A program made the position numbers and the translations under genes. Shown here one piece after another: positions 11,020 to 21,584 of a DNA stretch of 64,000 nt. The notes under the pieces were generated by a model. The model saw nothing but the letters and a program-made list of their open reading frames with translations. It ran no database searches and was not told the DNA's origin. The first letter of the stretch is position 1. Each line of letters begins with the position of its first letter. Source of the stretch: Sweltsa coloradensis (lineage: Eukaryota > Arthropoda > Insecta > Plecoptera > Chloroperlidae); assembly GCA_024449915.1 (NCBI GenBank), contig JAMZAV010003077.1:1-64000 (forward strand). Direction: 5' to 3'.

Positions 11020-11785
11020 TGTAAGCCAGCCATGGTCCTGTGATCTACAATTTACATGAAACTTGGATATGCGGACTCAATGTTGATAAGCATGTGTATT
11101 ATAGTAACATGGGTGGAATTTGCTGTATTGGCAATGACAATGATAATGATAAACAAATCAGTTAATGTTTTATTATTGCTATAAAGCTGACGTTTCAATA
11201 ACACGAGGGGTACGGTGAGTACTCAGGTTTCAAGAAGAGGGGGACGTGAGTTGGACTTAGGCCCTTTAGACGTACAGACTGGAGCCCTGGAGGGGGAAAG
11301 TCAAGAAGGGTCAAGGGGAAGCCTATTTATGTCCAAGTAACTTTGTAGACGGGGTGTTGGATGGAAGACGAGCAAGAGTGAAGACCTGAAGAAGGGAAGA
11401 AACCAGACGAGGCAAATCTGAGAGCTACTAATAGTACCAATACCAGAGAGAGGTTATTCGGTAAGTCATGTGTGGACATTATTAATCGGTAGATAGGAGA
11501 GTTTTAAGTTCTAGAAACCACTTGGATCCAAACCCACGTACTTACACACGCAATGCACAGGTTATCAGAAGACTAGTGTAGGAGTAATCTGGTTTAAATA
11601 CAGCAATCTCTTATTTTGAATTATGTTCTGTTCTTGTGTAAACCATGAGTGAATCCATTCCTAAATTGTCCCAGAACACAGTATGGTCTTGGTCGCTATC
11701 TCTGAGTCAGGGGGAATGGTAATTGTAATGGCTACACCCCGTAATTATTTTTGTTGATGAGGCCCTGACTCAGCAGATTGTCTAC
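11020..11785 (+). repeat. Right LTR of the LARD-like element
   Basis: Partner of 5679-6458, followed by the TATAT duplication at 11786-11790. Confidence 0.9.
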
Positions 11786-11790
11786 TATAT

Positions 11791-12289
11791 TATCTCATAA
11801 CGTAATCAAAACAAAGCAGCGAGTGTCCAAAGCGAAGACTGACTAGCGAGCTAGCGATACATAGTTGGCGGCGTGGGCGGAGAAGGAGGGGGGGGGGGGG
11901 GGGGGGGGCAGCGTTGTGCAACTAGCTTAGTGGGCTAAAAATAACTTTTGTGTAAAACATTCAAAACCCAAGTCAACCTTACTAACAATTTATAAAGTTA
12001 TGTTACTTACTGCCAAAACATTGTTTGTTTTGCTCTCTCCTGGAACAAATTAGGCCTGAAGGAAGGTGTTCAACATTGGTCAAGGTCAACTGCTTTTACC
12101 TTATCTTTATCGTCGATTCCCAAGGCTCCGTAGTCGCCTCCAATATTTACTACCCGATGTCACCACTAGTGAATACCCACCTCGTTAATTATTATTTATT
12201 TATTATGCATGTCAGTATATTTGAGTATATAATAGAATATAATATATAACACACCATCTCAACATTCATCAATTGCCATCTGTTTGCAG
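11791..12289 (+). other. Intron end upstream of the syntaxin exon, with poly-G
   Basis: Contains an uninterrupted run of 21 G at 11888-11908 and AT-rich sequence. No exon was recognised. It ends in the splice acceptor CTGTTTGCAG before 12290. Confidence 0.6.
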
Positions 12290-12449
12290 GATTGACACAA
12301 ATATCCAAGATGCAGAATTGAATGTTGAAGCAGGCCATGGAGAAATTCTGAAGTATTTTCAGTCCGTCACATCCAACCGATGGTTGATGATTAAAATCTT
12401 TGCAGTGCTCATATTCTTCTTTATATTCTTTGTAATGTTCATGGCATAG
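12290..12449 (+). CDS. STX5: Syntaxin-5-like SNARE, terminal coding exon
   Basis: The exon follows a pyrimidine-rich acceptor (TGTTTGCAG) and starts in codon phase 1. It encodes the last 52 residues of a Qa-SNARE: the end of the SNARE motif (IDTNIQDAELNVEAGHGEIL), the linker KYFQSVTSNRWLM and a C-terminal membrane anchor of about 18 hydrophobic residues ending VMFMA, then TAG. KYFQSVTSNRWLM matches my memory of animal syntaxin-5, which drives ER-Golgi and intra-Golgi vesicle fusion; other syntaxins differ here. Upstream exons were not found in 1-12289, so the preceding intron probably exceeds 12 kb and holds the copia and LARD-like elements. The gene converges on the M13 peptidase gene. Confidence 0.9.
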
Positions 12450-13214
12450 AGAAGTTTCATCACACTAAACTGCAGAGTGGAAAAGCCACAAGTTACAAAA
12501 TCAGCAACGACTGTTATGACGTTGGTTCAATGCCTGCGTGTTTTGATAACATCTATTTTATACTTGCACACAAGCCAGTTTTGAGTTAATCGTATTCTTT
12601 TACCAACACATATTATACTGTAGTGTAGTGGAAGGGCAAAATTCTTCTTATTTCTTTTTAGAAAGTTTGTATCTAAAATTGTGTTATGTTTACCCAGGTC
12701 CTACTGGATTATTTAGGTCCTGTAAATAAATATATATCTAAGAGGGTTATGATGAAATGTACATACTATACAAATACAACACATGTTGATATCAAATATT
12801 TATCGATTTTGTTAATAAAATATTTTTGTTGCATAATTGTGAATTATTTTGGTGTGAAAGATGCATTATGAATTAGAGCCCAATTAAATTGCCTAGTTTC
12901 CACAATAAATTTGGTAAATTAGGGTATGTAATTGCATTGAAAACTATAATGATTGAATATGCCTGAGGTGATTTGCTTAGCCTAAGTTATTGCTAGCCAT
13001 TAATTGTTGATATTCTATTAAATGTGCCTTATGTACTCTTGAAGAGCCATTTCCAGTAACCCAACAGTCACTTTAGGTGGTCTCAGTTAGGTGGCATTTG
13101 CGTAGTGATCGCAGCACTGTCGCCAGTGCATCATGGCCACCGGATCAACACAGTAAGGGTCTCTAAAACTGTTTTCAAAGTAGAACACAACTATTTTAAA
13201 ACCAATTAAGCCTT
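12450..13214 (+). other. Syntaxin 3' UTR and intergenic spacer
   Basis: AT-rich non-coding sequence. Candidate polyadenylation signals AATAAA occur at 12814-12819 and 12904-12909; which is used cannot be told from sequence. Confidence 0.5.
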
Positions 13215-13318
13215 TAATTATTTTATTTATTTATTTAGCGTCTATCCTATTCAGTTTTGAAACTGATTCACAAAGGAGGACAACTAAATACATCTAATTA
13301 CATAGATGCAGACACAAC
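13215..13318 (-). repeat. LINE-like 3' tail with (AAAT)n, copy 1
   Basis: The minus strand reads TGCATCTATGTAATTAGAT, GTTGTCCTCCTTTGT, GAATAGGATAGACG and then (AAAT)n. The same order is on the + strand at 35026-35134. The microsatellite end marks it as a retroposon 3' end. Confidence 0.6.
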
Positions 13319-14047
13319 AATGAACATGAACAGCGATGTGCGATGTGGGCCAGTCCTGTGGAACAGTCTACACCATCCAGAATGATGCAAAATAAATATT
13401 CTTTGCAAAAGTAAAGTGGTCCTCCGCATCACCACTCATGGACCCAACAACCAACTTGTAGTGCCGGCAATAGGTACCAATCAGGTCCTGATTGGTACCT
13501 AATCAGGTACCAATTAATACGACTCATGGCTCTCAATAATCATTTACTGACTATTTGACCTGAAATACTGTGATGGGAGGTTGGGAATGACGGGTGCTTT
13601 AATTATTTTTGGCATAGATTCAGTTATTTTCATGAACACTTATGATTCTTTTTATTAGTTAAAATTTTATGGTCAGTTTATAACAGTATAATGACGTTTG
13701 TTGTAATAATAATTCATTCTAAATTATTTTTAGAGTACCCTCCTGTGTGTCTGTTTACATATTTGACTGAATCAGGCAGAGAAATGAGAAACCTGGTATA
13801 ATAAGAAATAAGAATGCATGTGTCCTCCCTGCCAATGCAAGTATAATTTATTTTCAGTTTTTCACAATATTTTATATTTTAAATTATTTATTTAGATAGC
13901 AAAATATAAAGTATATCCATATTTCATTGCATTTATTATCCCACTACGCTCGAATATTATCAGTAGGTCACAGTAAGGCAAGTTAAATAAAGCCGTCAAT
14001 TCATAGTGCATTCATAAAGACTTTAATCTTTTTATTAGGGGGCTACT
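13319..14047. other. Spacer between two convergent genes
   Basis: Contains an imperfect GGTACC-rich palindrome around 13470-13520 (AATCAGGTCCTGATTGGTACC). On the minus strand an AATAAA at 14030-14035 lies just past the peptidase stop codon. No gene was recognised. Confidence 0.4.
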
Positions 14048-14221
14048 TCACCACAAAATGCACTTCTCTTGCGGGTTCATGGGTGTGTCCTTCTCGCAAC
14101 CCCATGCCTGACTGAACTCCTCCATGTTGGAGGCTGGGCCAATCACCCGGTAGCGGTTGGGACTGTGGCCGTCTCTAGCCATGGACGCCAAGCCTGGTGG
14201 GGTTTCAACGCGACACCACAT
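14048..14221 (-). CDS. M13 metallopeptidase (neprilysin/ECE-like), last exon
   Basis: The minus-strand exon follows TTTCCTTGCAG and has 57 codons plus TGA. It encodes the conserved C-terminus of M13 zinc endopeptidases: MWC, HSPNRYRVIGP and the terminal MNPQEKCILW, whose cysteine and final tryptophan are typical of neprilysin and endothelin-converting enzymes. These are type II membrane ectoenzymes that cleave peptides. The exon joins in frame to 27592-27762 (LAYGS then MWC). The other exons in this window are 29234-29364 and 34683-34750; the four add up to an uninterrupted frame of 544 bases. The membrane anchor and most of the ectodomain must lie beyond 34750 and were not found. Orthology within the family is not resolved. 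Confidence 0.9.
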   Translation of the reverse strand: MWCRVETPPGLASMARDGHSPNRYRVIGPASNMEEFSQAWGCEKDTPMNPQEKCILW

Positions 14222-14318
14222 CTGCAAGGAAACACGACAAAACTCAGAACGCAATCAGTAAAATGCAAAGAGAATACGGGAAGTATTCCCGTCATTTCCT
14301 TACAAGTGTAATTTAAAA
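14222..14318 (-). other. Start of the 13.4-kb last intron of the M13 gene
   Basis: The intron runs from 27591 down to 14222 on the minus strand and holds the LINE, hAT and Helitron-like insertions listed separately. Confidence 0.6.
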
Positions 14319-14910
14319 CTCGGACGCTTCACGAACGCTTTTTCCAGTCGCTTTGATGGATGAGCTTTTTTTGTTGACTATTTATTTATTTTGTCACGGA
14401 TTCGTATCATCTGCGGTGTGATCATTGTTATCATGTTTTAGAGCGTGAACCTGAAGTATTTAAATTGCCTTCAACAATGCGAGGCGACCGACTGCAAGTC
14501 GTGGGGCGGTGCCGAGCGGCGAGGTCATATTATGTCGATATATCGTTGCCCCGAAACTACGATTTTTTAAAGAAATATTTCTTCGGATGTACCCAAAAAT
14601 CGTAAGTAACATAGTTCAGTGATTTCAAACGTTCCAGTTAAGTTTCACCAAGATCAGAGTAACCGTTTGACCATTGGATAGCCAGAAATCACGGAAAATC
14701 GTAATAAGAATCGAAAAAATCGTAAAAGTACTAAATGCAATAGAAATACTCCTACGATTGTACAAAAAAAAGTGACAAGTATGAGGTTAGTGATTTAGTA
14801 GGCCGACTAAAAATTTCAAAAGTATCTGAGTAAACAGACCAAAACCATAAAATCAAAAACACCCGAACTATTTTTTTCAGGGTAGGCCTAACGGTATTGA
14901 AGCTCATCCA
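14319..14910 (-). mobile_element. Helitron-like non-autonomous element, copy b
   Basis: The minus strand starts TGGATGAGCTTC and ends GCTCATCCATCAAAGCG, an AAGCGTT arm, and CGAG in place of CTAG. The interior is diverged from copy a (ACGATTTTTTAAAG, AAATCGTAAAAGTAC) and resembles copy c, so two subfamilies are present. Confidence 0.6.
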
Positions 14911-15131
14911 ATAATCACGGATACAGGGGCCTATTTACTAGCTAAACGCCACTTGTTCATCATTATAGAGAACTTATTAAAACTTAACGGCTGACACCGA
15001 CAACATAATAAATAGAACCCCAGGTGGACAATTTACTAACTGAAACGACAACTTTGTTAATAGAAAACCTCTTACGCTGCGCGGAAGTCTTCACGTCACG
15101 GAGGCACGTGCTAGCCCTAACCTGGGGGTAG
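14911..15131. other. Spacer, nothing recognised
   Basis: Short AT-rich stretch between the Helitron-like copy and the LINE 3' end. Confidence 0.4.
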
Positions 15132-15515
15132 ATTTTTTTTTTATTATTATTATTTCTTTATTCATAATCAAAATCAAAATATACCTTTCCATTCCAATTA
15201 TGAAAAGGTTGTAGAAAGCGAACCTTAGGTTCATTCACACTGTTGTGCGTTCTGCAACCAATAACACTAAGAACTATAACTAAGACATAAGATTCATAAC
15301 ACTAACTCAACTTATATGAACTTTGATACAGACAATATTAAGAGCATGAAGATTCGATAAAAAGAAAAGAGAAGAAAGCATGGTGATGTATGGCAGTGTT
15401 ACAATTAGTTATGATGACTTATATCTAACAAGGCGTAGTACAGATAATAATCCATAATCAAGTCCATTTGATGCAGGGTCGTCGTAAAAGGGCATGCAAT
15501 CACAGGGACTTGATG

Positions 15516-16565
15516 TTATCGGAATTTGCTGTTAATTTTGTGCTTGAACTCCTTGTAAGGCAGAGACCTCACTTCACAACTTAGCGAATTCCAAACCGAT
15601 GCACATCTGAAGTACAGGGACATTTGATAAGCTGTGGTGCGTGCCCGCGGAGGTCTAAGCGTAAGTTCTTTCTGGTTTCCGCGTCCCAACGTCACTGTGC
15701 GCTGCACTGGAGTTAGGCGCTCCAGTGGGTCGAGATTGATGCAACCACTGAGGCATCCCTTGAGGAAGATTGCGTCACATCTTCTGAAGTAGTTGTCCAC
15801 ACTTGGAATGTTTAGCTTTTTTCTACGAGAAACAGTATTAAGGGTTGATTTGTATCCATATATAGCCTTTATTGCACGATTCTGAACAACTTCCAGTTTG
15901 TGAATGTTCTCTTTGGTTGTTGGGTGCCAAGCTGGAAATCCGTAGGCCAATTTAGATTTTATTAAAGAAAGGTAAACGGATCGTAGAACATTTGGATTAC
16001 AGTCTCTGAGATTTCTAAATACAAACCCTACAAGCTTCGAACACTGTGATCTTACTACGTCTGTATGCAGATTCCAGAACAGGTCTTTAGTTATGTTGAT
16101 TCCAAGGAGTTTTATGCTATTGCTTGTTAGTAGTTTCGATCCGTTTATGTGGTAATCAGTGTTAACTGGGTCTGATGAGCGGGTTATACGAATAAAAGTA
16201 GACTTATTGGGATTCAGGCACATACCATTGTTTGAGCACCAAGAGGATATTGCGTCTAGATCGCATTGTATAACTATGGAATCGTCGTGTTCGGATATAG
16301 CTTTGTAGATAGTGCAGTCATCCGCGTACATGGCTATCTTTGAGAAGACACATGAGGGAAGGTCCATCATGTACACAATGAAAAATAGGGGGCCAAGTAC
16401 GGACCCCTGAGGCACCCCAGAGGTGACATTGGCATCTGTCGATGAACATCCGTCGTAGACTACTCGTTGGCACCTTCCAGTAAGAAAACCTGTGCACCAC
16501 TTGAGTAGGTTACCTTGTATCCCATAGTTCTCAAGTTTCCTGAGTAAACGAGTATGTGGGACTCG
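15516..16565 (-). pseudogene. LINE-A ORF2, C-terminal RT half
   Basis: The frame is open from DRVPHTRLL at 16565 to the stop at 15516, about 350 codons. It shows the RT motifs SGVPQGSVLGPLFF and MYADDC (catalytic YADD), the thumb (KLLGINITKDL), the PAWHPTT motif and the C-terminal extension ending WNSLSCEV and KHKINSKFR. These are typical of the CR1/L2/Jockey group. The 5' part is separated by LINE-B. Confidence 0.85.
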
Positions 16566-18676
16566 GTCACTTTAATATTCAAGTGGATTGGCAGCACTAC
16601 CCCATCCCTCTTAATTCAATCTCAAATCACTATGTCACTGCATTTCTTAACCTATTTTTACAGCAGTTGGTTCCCGAAGCGACTCGAGTAACACCCACAA
16701 ACAGCTCATTGCTGGACTTGTTCCTGTGCAACGACCCATCAATAATAAAGTCGATAACAGTAATTCCGGGTATAAGTGACCACCTAGCGATCAGCGCCAC
16801 CCTCCAAATAACAATGCCGAAAATTAAGAAACTAAACGTCGAGGTGCTGAACTACAAACATGCAGACTGGGAACTTCTAAATACATTATTTAAAGACCAC
16901 ATGCCAACCCTCTCTTGGGGTGCGTCAATAGATGAAGCCTGGAACACATGGGTGGAGTGTTTCTGGTGGTGCGTTCACAAGGCTATCCCAACTACAAAAA
17001 TAAAAGGTCAACGTCGCCCACCCTGGATGACTGACACTATTTTAAAACAAATACGCCTTCGCGATCACTTGTACAGAAAATGGAAATCGTCCCCGAGTGA
17101 CGCAAACTGGGAACATTACAGATTAAATAGAAACAAAACCAAGGACACTGTAAGAAATGCTCACTCAAATTATATATGGCGGTTAGGTAGTGAAAAGAAC
17201 TCGAAAGGGCTGTGGAAATACGTTCACTCGAAAAAAGGCAGCGCTGCCCCTTTTTTCTTCAATATTAATGGGGTTAAGGTAACCGATGCTACTGACATTG
17301 CAACTGCGTTCAGTAAAAAGTTCAAGAGCAACTTTTCTCCTCCTGCAACTAAAGTAGATCTGGGCTCCACCATTCCCCCAAGCAACAAAAAACCAGGCAT
17401 CCCCTTATCAAATATATATGTATCTAATGAGGAAGTTCTCCGGGTACTCCAGCGTCTACGGGACGGATCGGCAAGTGGTCCCGACAAGATTCCTTGCCGC
17501 ATTCTCCGGATGTGCGCCAAGTCAATTGCTCCCTCATTAGCTTGCATATATAACACATCTCTCGCTACCGGAACTGTACCACAACAATGGAAATCAGCCA
17601 ACGTCGTACCGACCTTCAAGTCAGGTGAGAGGGAAGACATTAATAACTATAGACCGATCTCCCTTACATCAGTGGTCTGCAAATCGTTAGAAAGAATAGT
17701 AGCTTATCACCTTGTTCGCCATTTTGAACTGTCAAAATATATTAATAGTAACCAACATGGGTTCATCCGCCAACGGTCCTGTGTTACGATGCTAACTCAA
17801 GCAATTGACATGTGGCAGTTCTCACTGGACAGTGGTAAGTGTAAACAGGTAGATGTTGTCACGTTGGACTTCAGTAAAGCGTTTGACCGAGTCCCACACA
17901 AGCGATTACTCTTGAAGTTAGCCAACTTGTATAACGTAAAGGGAAATCTCCTGTCATGGGTCTCGTCTTTCTTGCTCAACAGAAACCAAAGTGTAGTGTA
18001 TGACGGCGCCTCTTCTCCATATGTTAATGTTAGCTCTGGTGTGCCTCAAGGCTCGGTACTTGGTCCGTTTTTATTTGTTATGTACATGCTAGATCTCCCA
18101 CAATGTGTAGAATCTGACATATTACAATACGCAGATGACTGTACCTTGTTCAGGGGGATAACGAGCACTGAGGACGCTGCGATACTACAAAGTGATCTTG
18201 CTAACATTCAGCTGTGGTGTGAAGTGAATGAGATGAGCCTCAACCCTCTTAAGAGCTCTGTTATATCACTAACACGCTCAAAATCACCCTATGACAGTAA
18301 ATATGTTATTCAAAAGAAAGAGTTAATTAGTTGCAAAAAAATCAAGCTCCTGGGTCTGACAGTCACAGCAGACTTGAAGTGGAATACGCACGTGGAAGCT
18401 GTCCGTGCAAAAGCTTCAAGAGTGCTTGGCTTCGTTTCCAGGAGCCTACAAGGATGTCGGCCAAGTGTAGCTCGTTCCATGTACCTGACGTTGGTAAGGC
18501 CAATTTTCACATGGGCAGCTCCAGCGTGGCATCCAACAACAGGTAACAACTTGGCTAAGTTAGAATCTCTGCAGAATCGGGCTACAAAATTTATTCAGAA
18601 AGGTCGTTGTGATGGGCAGAAGACAGGCTACACAAAAGTCGTATTGACAGCATTGGAAATCTACTTAAACAAATAG
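16556..18676 (+). CDS. LINE-B ORF2 protein fragment (endonuclease end and RT)
   Basis: A long open frame of 706 codons; the first few (to about 16565) come from LINE-A. It shows the C-terminal APE endonuclease motifs (HFNIQVDW, LDLFLCNDP, PGISDHLAI), then RT motifs: GSASGPDKIP, NYRPISLTSVVCKSLE, QHGFIRQRSC, DFSKAFDRVPHKRL, SGVPQGSVLGP, QYADDCTLF with YADD near residue 525, and AWHPTTGNNLAKLESLQNRA. The end (after about 685) departs from the family C-terminus, so a deletion or shift is likely. It would provide target-primed reverse transcription if complete, but the endonuclease N-terminus is missing. Confidence 0.85.
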   Translation: MGLGHFNIQVDWQHYPIPLNSISNHYVTAFLNLFLQQLVPEATRVTPTNSSLLDLFLCNDPSIIKSITVIPGISDHLAISATLQITMPKIKKLNVEVLNYKHADWELLNTLFKDHMPTLSWGASIDEAWNTWVECFWWCVHKAIPTTKIKGQRRPPWMTDTILKQIRLRDHLYRKWKSSPSDANWEHYRLNRNKTKDTVRNAHSNYIWRLGSEKNSKGLWKYVHSKKGSAAPFFFNINGVKVTDATDIATAFSKKFKSNFSPPATKVDLGSTIPPSNKKPGIPLSNIYVSNEEVLRVLQRLRDGSASGPDKIPCRILRMCAKSIAPSLACIYNTSLATGTVPQQWKSANVVPTFKSGEREDINNYRPISLTSVVCKSLERIVAYHLVRHFELSKYINSNQHGFIRQRSCVTMLTQAIDMWQFSLDSGKCKQVDVVTLDFSKAFDRVPHKRLLLKLANLYNVKGNLLSWVSSFLLNRNQSVVYDGASSPYVNVSSGVPQGSVLGPFLFVMYMLDLPQCVESDILQYADDCTLFRGITSTEDAAILQSDLANIQLWCEVNEMSLNPLKSSVISLTRSKSPYDSKYVIQKKELISCKKIKLLGLTVTADLKWNTHVEAVRAKASRVLGFVSRSLQGCRPSVARSMYLTLVRPIFTWAAPAWHPTTGNNLAKLESLQNRATKFIQKGRCDGQKTGYTKVVLTALEIYLNK

Positions 18677-19348
18677 ACGTAATACTTTTTCAAAAATCTT
18701 TAAGGGGCCTTAATAACATCAAAGACAATAATTTTAACAATATTGTATCAACTTGCATCTATTAAATGTATTTCATCTTATTTTCTAGCACTCTCAGTGT
18801 TGTTTTAGTTGTACAATTTGGTAAATCATCATGTTATAAAATAGACAATACGAGGAATATAATACAATATCACGTTAAAAAGAATGTATAATAATAAAAT
18901 GATATCACAATAACATATACATGTAATTCAAATTATTATTAGTTAATTAATTAGTTGTAATACGTATTTGTGTTTTGTATAATATCTATCTATAATAATT
19001 ATAGCTTATCAATGGACGGGTCCTGTATTGTGTTGATATCATCATGTATGGTATAGTTGTTATGCATGATGGTGATTACAGGATGTAGGACTGGTCTATA
19101 GATAGACTATAAAATAGAGTCGTGTTTTGTGGCAAGATGTACAGTTATAATAGTTATAATAGTTAGCGTGTCATGTAAATAGTCTAGAAACTAGAAAGTA
19201 CTATTAAGAATTAATTGTAAATCTAGCTATACAATGGTGGTAGGGCACATTTGTGTAATGGGGCTCTGCCCTTTTCCCTTCCACCATCAAATTGTCATAT
19301 ATGTCTGTATTTGGCTATTTGAAAATAAAATAATAATAATAATAATAA
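16566..19348 (+). mobile_element. CR1-like LINE (LINE-B), 5' truncated
   Basis: The + strand element begins inside the endonuclease domain near FNIQVDW and ends at 19348 with AATAAAATAATAATAATAATAA. Its 3' end carries a hairpin, GGTGGTAGGGC paired with GCCCTTTTCCCTTCCACC, around 19232-19288. It is inserted in LINE-A, of the same family but opposite orientation. No clear target duplication is visible. Confidence 0.85.
18677..19348 (+). other. LINE-B 3' UTR and tail
   Basis: AT-rich non-coding sequence ending in the hairpin and the (TAA)n tail described for LINE-B. Confidence 0.6.
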
Positions 19349-19817
19349 AAGCCTTACTCATATCTAATGAAATCACATCCACTTGCTTTATCGCCTTTTG
19401 GTCCAGATCATGTTGCCAGTCCTCAATAACTTTAGCTAACATGGTGGCACACGATCTTCTGGGAAGAAATCCATGTTGGTGTTTATTAATTATTCCGCTT
19501 TCTTCAAGGTGCTGGACAATTGACATGTTTACTAGTTTTTCCAATACTTTACACAGAACAGATGTGAGCACGATTGGTCAGTAAGTGTAATTGCTGATGT
19601 CTACTTTATCTCCAGATTTGTACACAGGCACAATATTTGCGGTTTTCCATTGAGTTGGGAAGGTCCCAGTAGACAGAGATACATTAAAAAGGTACGTGAT
19701 CGATGGGGCGACAGCTGCTGCACATTGTTTCAATATCCTAGTAGGGATTTCGTCAGGACCAGTCGCTGCACCTAATCGCAGACTACGCAATCTCAGCAGT
19801 ACATCATCTTCGGACAC
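19349..19817 (-). pseudogene. LINE-A ORF2, N-terminal RT part
   Basis: The minus strand carries two frames with GAATGPDEIPTRIL, TGTFPTQWKTANIVPVYKSG, KVLEKLVNMS, HQHGFLPRRSC and VDVISLDMSKAF, the first half of a CR1-like RT. A frameshift lies near 19575 within the YRPISL region. It stops at the LINE-B junction. Confidence 0.8.
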
Positions 19818-20229
19818 ATATACGTTATTTAGAGGAAGATGACTAGCAGGACCGGGAGTTTCTCTGTAGACTTCATCGATGTTTTCCGGAGCGGGCGAGA
19901 AGTTGTCTTTGAATTTGGCATTGAAGGCTTCGGCAATTTCGATGGGTTTTGTTATGGTTTTTCCATTGATGGTGAAGTGTGCAGGGGAGGAGCTTCCTTG
20001 TTTACAATGGATATACTTCCACAGTTGTTTGCTGTTATTCTCGGTCCCAAGTTTCCAGATGTAGTTTCGGTGGGCGTGGCGTATTGTTTTTTTCGTCTGC
20101 CTACAAACCTCCAGATATTTGTTATGTGCTAACTCTGTCTGAGTTTTCTTCCATCTCTTGTAAAGCCAGTCCCTTTTTTAATTAGTTTCACTGTGTCATT
20201 GTTGATCCATGGAGCGCGGCGTTTTCCCT

Positions 20230-21056
20230 TTACTTTGACAGTTGGAATAGCCTTGTGAACACAGGTCCAGAATACCTCTTGCCACTCTTTCCAGAGCCTA
20301 TCAATGATTCAATGTTATTAGAATCAGTCAATGTTGGTAAGTCCTGAGACAAATATTGACATAATTTATCCCAGTCTGCCTTTGCGTAATTTAGAACTGA
20401 TTTGTTGATTAGCTTAATTTTTGGAGAGCGGATTGTAAGGGTAGTCATAATTGCGTGGTGGTCACTTACTCCGGGGATAACACTGACAGATGAGACTACT
20501 TAGTGAGGAGTTGTTACAGAGTACGAGATCTATTATTGAGCTACAGGTGGTGGTTACTCGTGTAGATTCAGATACATGCTGGCTGGAATGATGTTAGAAA
20601 TTCGCAGGCTAGGTTATTTCTTGGTATTGCCGATCCGCTGGTAGACCAGGAGATGTCTAAGTTAAAATCACCTAATATAAGGGTCGCGTGGTGGTCCTTA
20701 AGTGAAGTTTGTGCAAGGTTGAGAGACGTAATTAACTCTTTATTGTTATGTTCATTTGAGTTGGGAGATCTGTACGCTGACCCGCAGAAAATTTTCTTTT
20801 CACCTATTTGTATTTCCGCCCAGACTATCTCCGCACTCGTTTCAAGATTGGTTCGTCTTAAAGGTTGAAGTTCCGGTTTAATAGCTAAAATAACACCACC
20901 CCCTGATTTCCCACACCTGTCTTTCCGAAATACAGTGTAGCAGTCTCCGATGACTTCAAGGTCCCCTACAGAGTCGTCCAGCCATGATTCACTAACACAA
21001 ATAATGTCTGCATTATGGGTTGCAATCCAGGCTTCAATTATAGCTCGTCTCTTCAC
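20230..21056 (-). pseudogene. LINE-A APE-type endonuclease domain
   Basis: Minus-strand frames carry CVSESWLDDS, a GGGV motif, GSAYRSPNSNE and LILGDFNLDISW, which are the catalytic blocks of the AP-endonuclease-like nuclease that nicks target DNA. The SDH-containing end follows in another frame near 20460. Frame breaks are near 20450 and 20570. Confidence 0.8.
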
Positions 21057-21190
21057 GTTCTTATTATTAGATGTTATGATTCACTTAACTCACTTTACAC
21101 ATTAAAACAGTAACTCTGATTAGGAGAAAACTAATTAAGTAACGGAGCGACCCACTCCTCACCCCCGCACTTGCCGCCATCTTGGCCCAA

Positions 21191-21584
21191 TACTTAGTTT
21201 TCAATGTCAATCTTTAAGTTTTAGCACGATTTATAATACGTATAAAGTTGTCACTATCGATCGACAATAATTGTCGTTTCTGATATAGGCCCGCCAAGAG
21301 TGAGCTTACCCAAAAATGAGAGAGAAGCTACTTAATCAACAGATTGTTGAAGTAGAACAATTAACAAACATATTAAATATCTTGTTTTTCATTGAAATCC
21401 TTGGTGTAGAAGTGCCGGGCACGAAAAAATTACCATTAAACAATTCTTGTCTTGCTCTCTTGACCACAAGGATTGCCAAAACATTATCATCCTTCAAACT
21501 AGTCGTAGGCTTTCACGGCTCGAGTCAATATTATTATTGTAAAATCTAAAAACTAGAAATATTGTAATAAATCATATAAACGAG
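21191..21584. other. Spacer, nothing recognised
   Basis: AT-rich. An open frame at 21316-21549 (77 codons) resembles nothing I know. Confidence 0.35.

Larger units (their letters stand above)
5679..11785 (+). mobile_element. Non-coding LTR retrotransposon (LARD-like)
   Basis: Two direct repeats of 780 and 766 bp (5679-6458 and 11020-11785) bound a 4.56-kb interior. They are nearly identical apart from an indel of about 22 bp after GTTGATA and a few small differences. The flanks carry a 5-bp duplication TATAT (5674-5678 and 11786-11790). A CCA-type primer site follows the left LTR and a polypurine tract precedes the right one, so the element was made by reverse transcription. The interior has only short frames, none resembling gag, protease, RT or integrase. 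I infer a non-autonomous element mobilised in trans. A Helitron-like element is nested at 7742-8492. Confidence 0.85.
15132..21190 (-). mobile_element. CR1-like LINE (LINE-A), split by LINE-B
   Basis: One minus-strand non-LTR retrotransposon lies in two blocks, 19349-21190 (5' half) and 15132-16565 (3' half), interrupted by an opposite-strand LINE at 16566-19348. The coding sequence breaks in RT domain motif SKAF at 19349 and resumes with DRVPH at 16565. It ends at 15132 in an A-rich (ATT)n tail. The 5' end lies in the GC-richer stretch near 21190. Several frameshifts show it is dead. Confidence 0.85.

Noticed and set aside
17224..17640. 138-codon minus-strand frame
   Set aside because: Antisense shadow of the LINE-B reverse transcriptase.
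15132..21190. Twin-priming (5' inversion) of one LINE
   Set aside because: Both orientations contain the same RT blocks with different sequences, so two elements are present.
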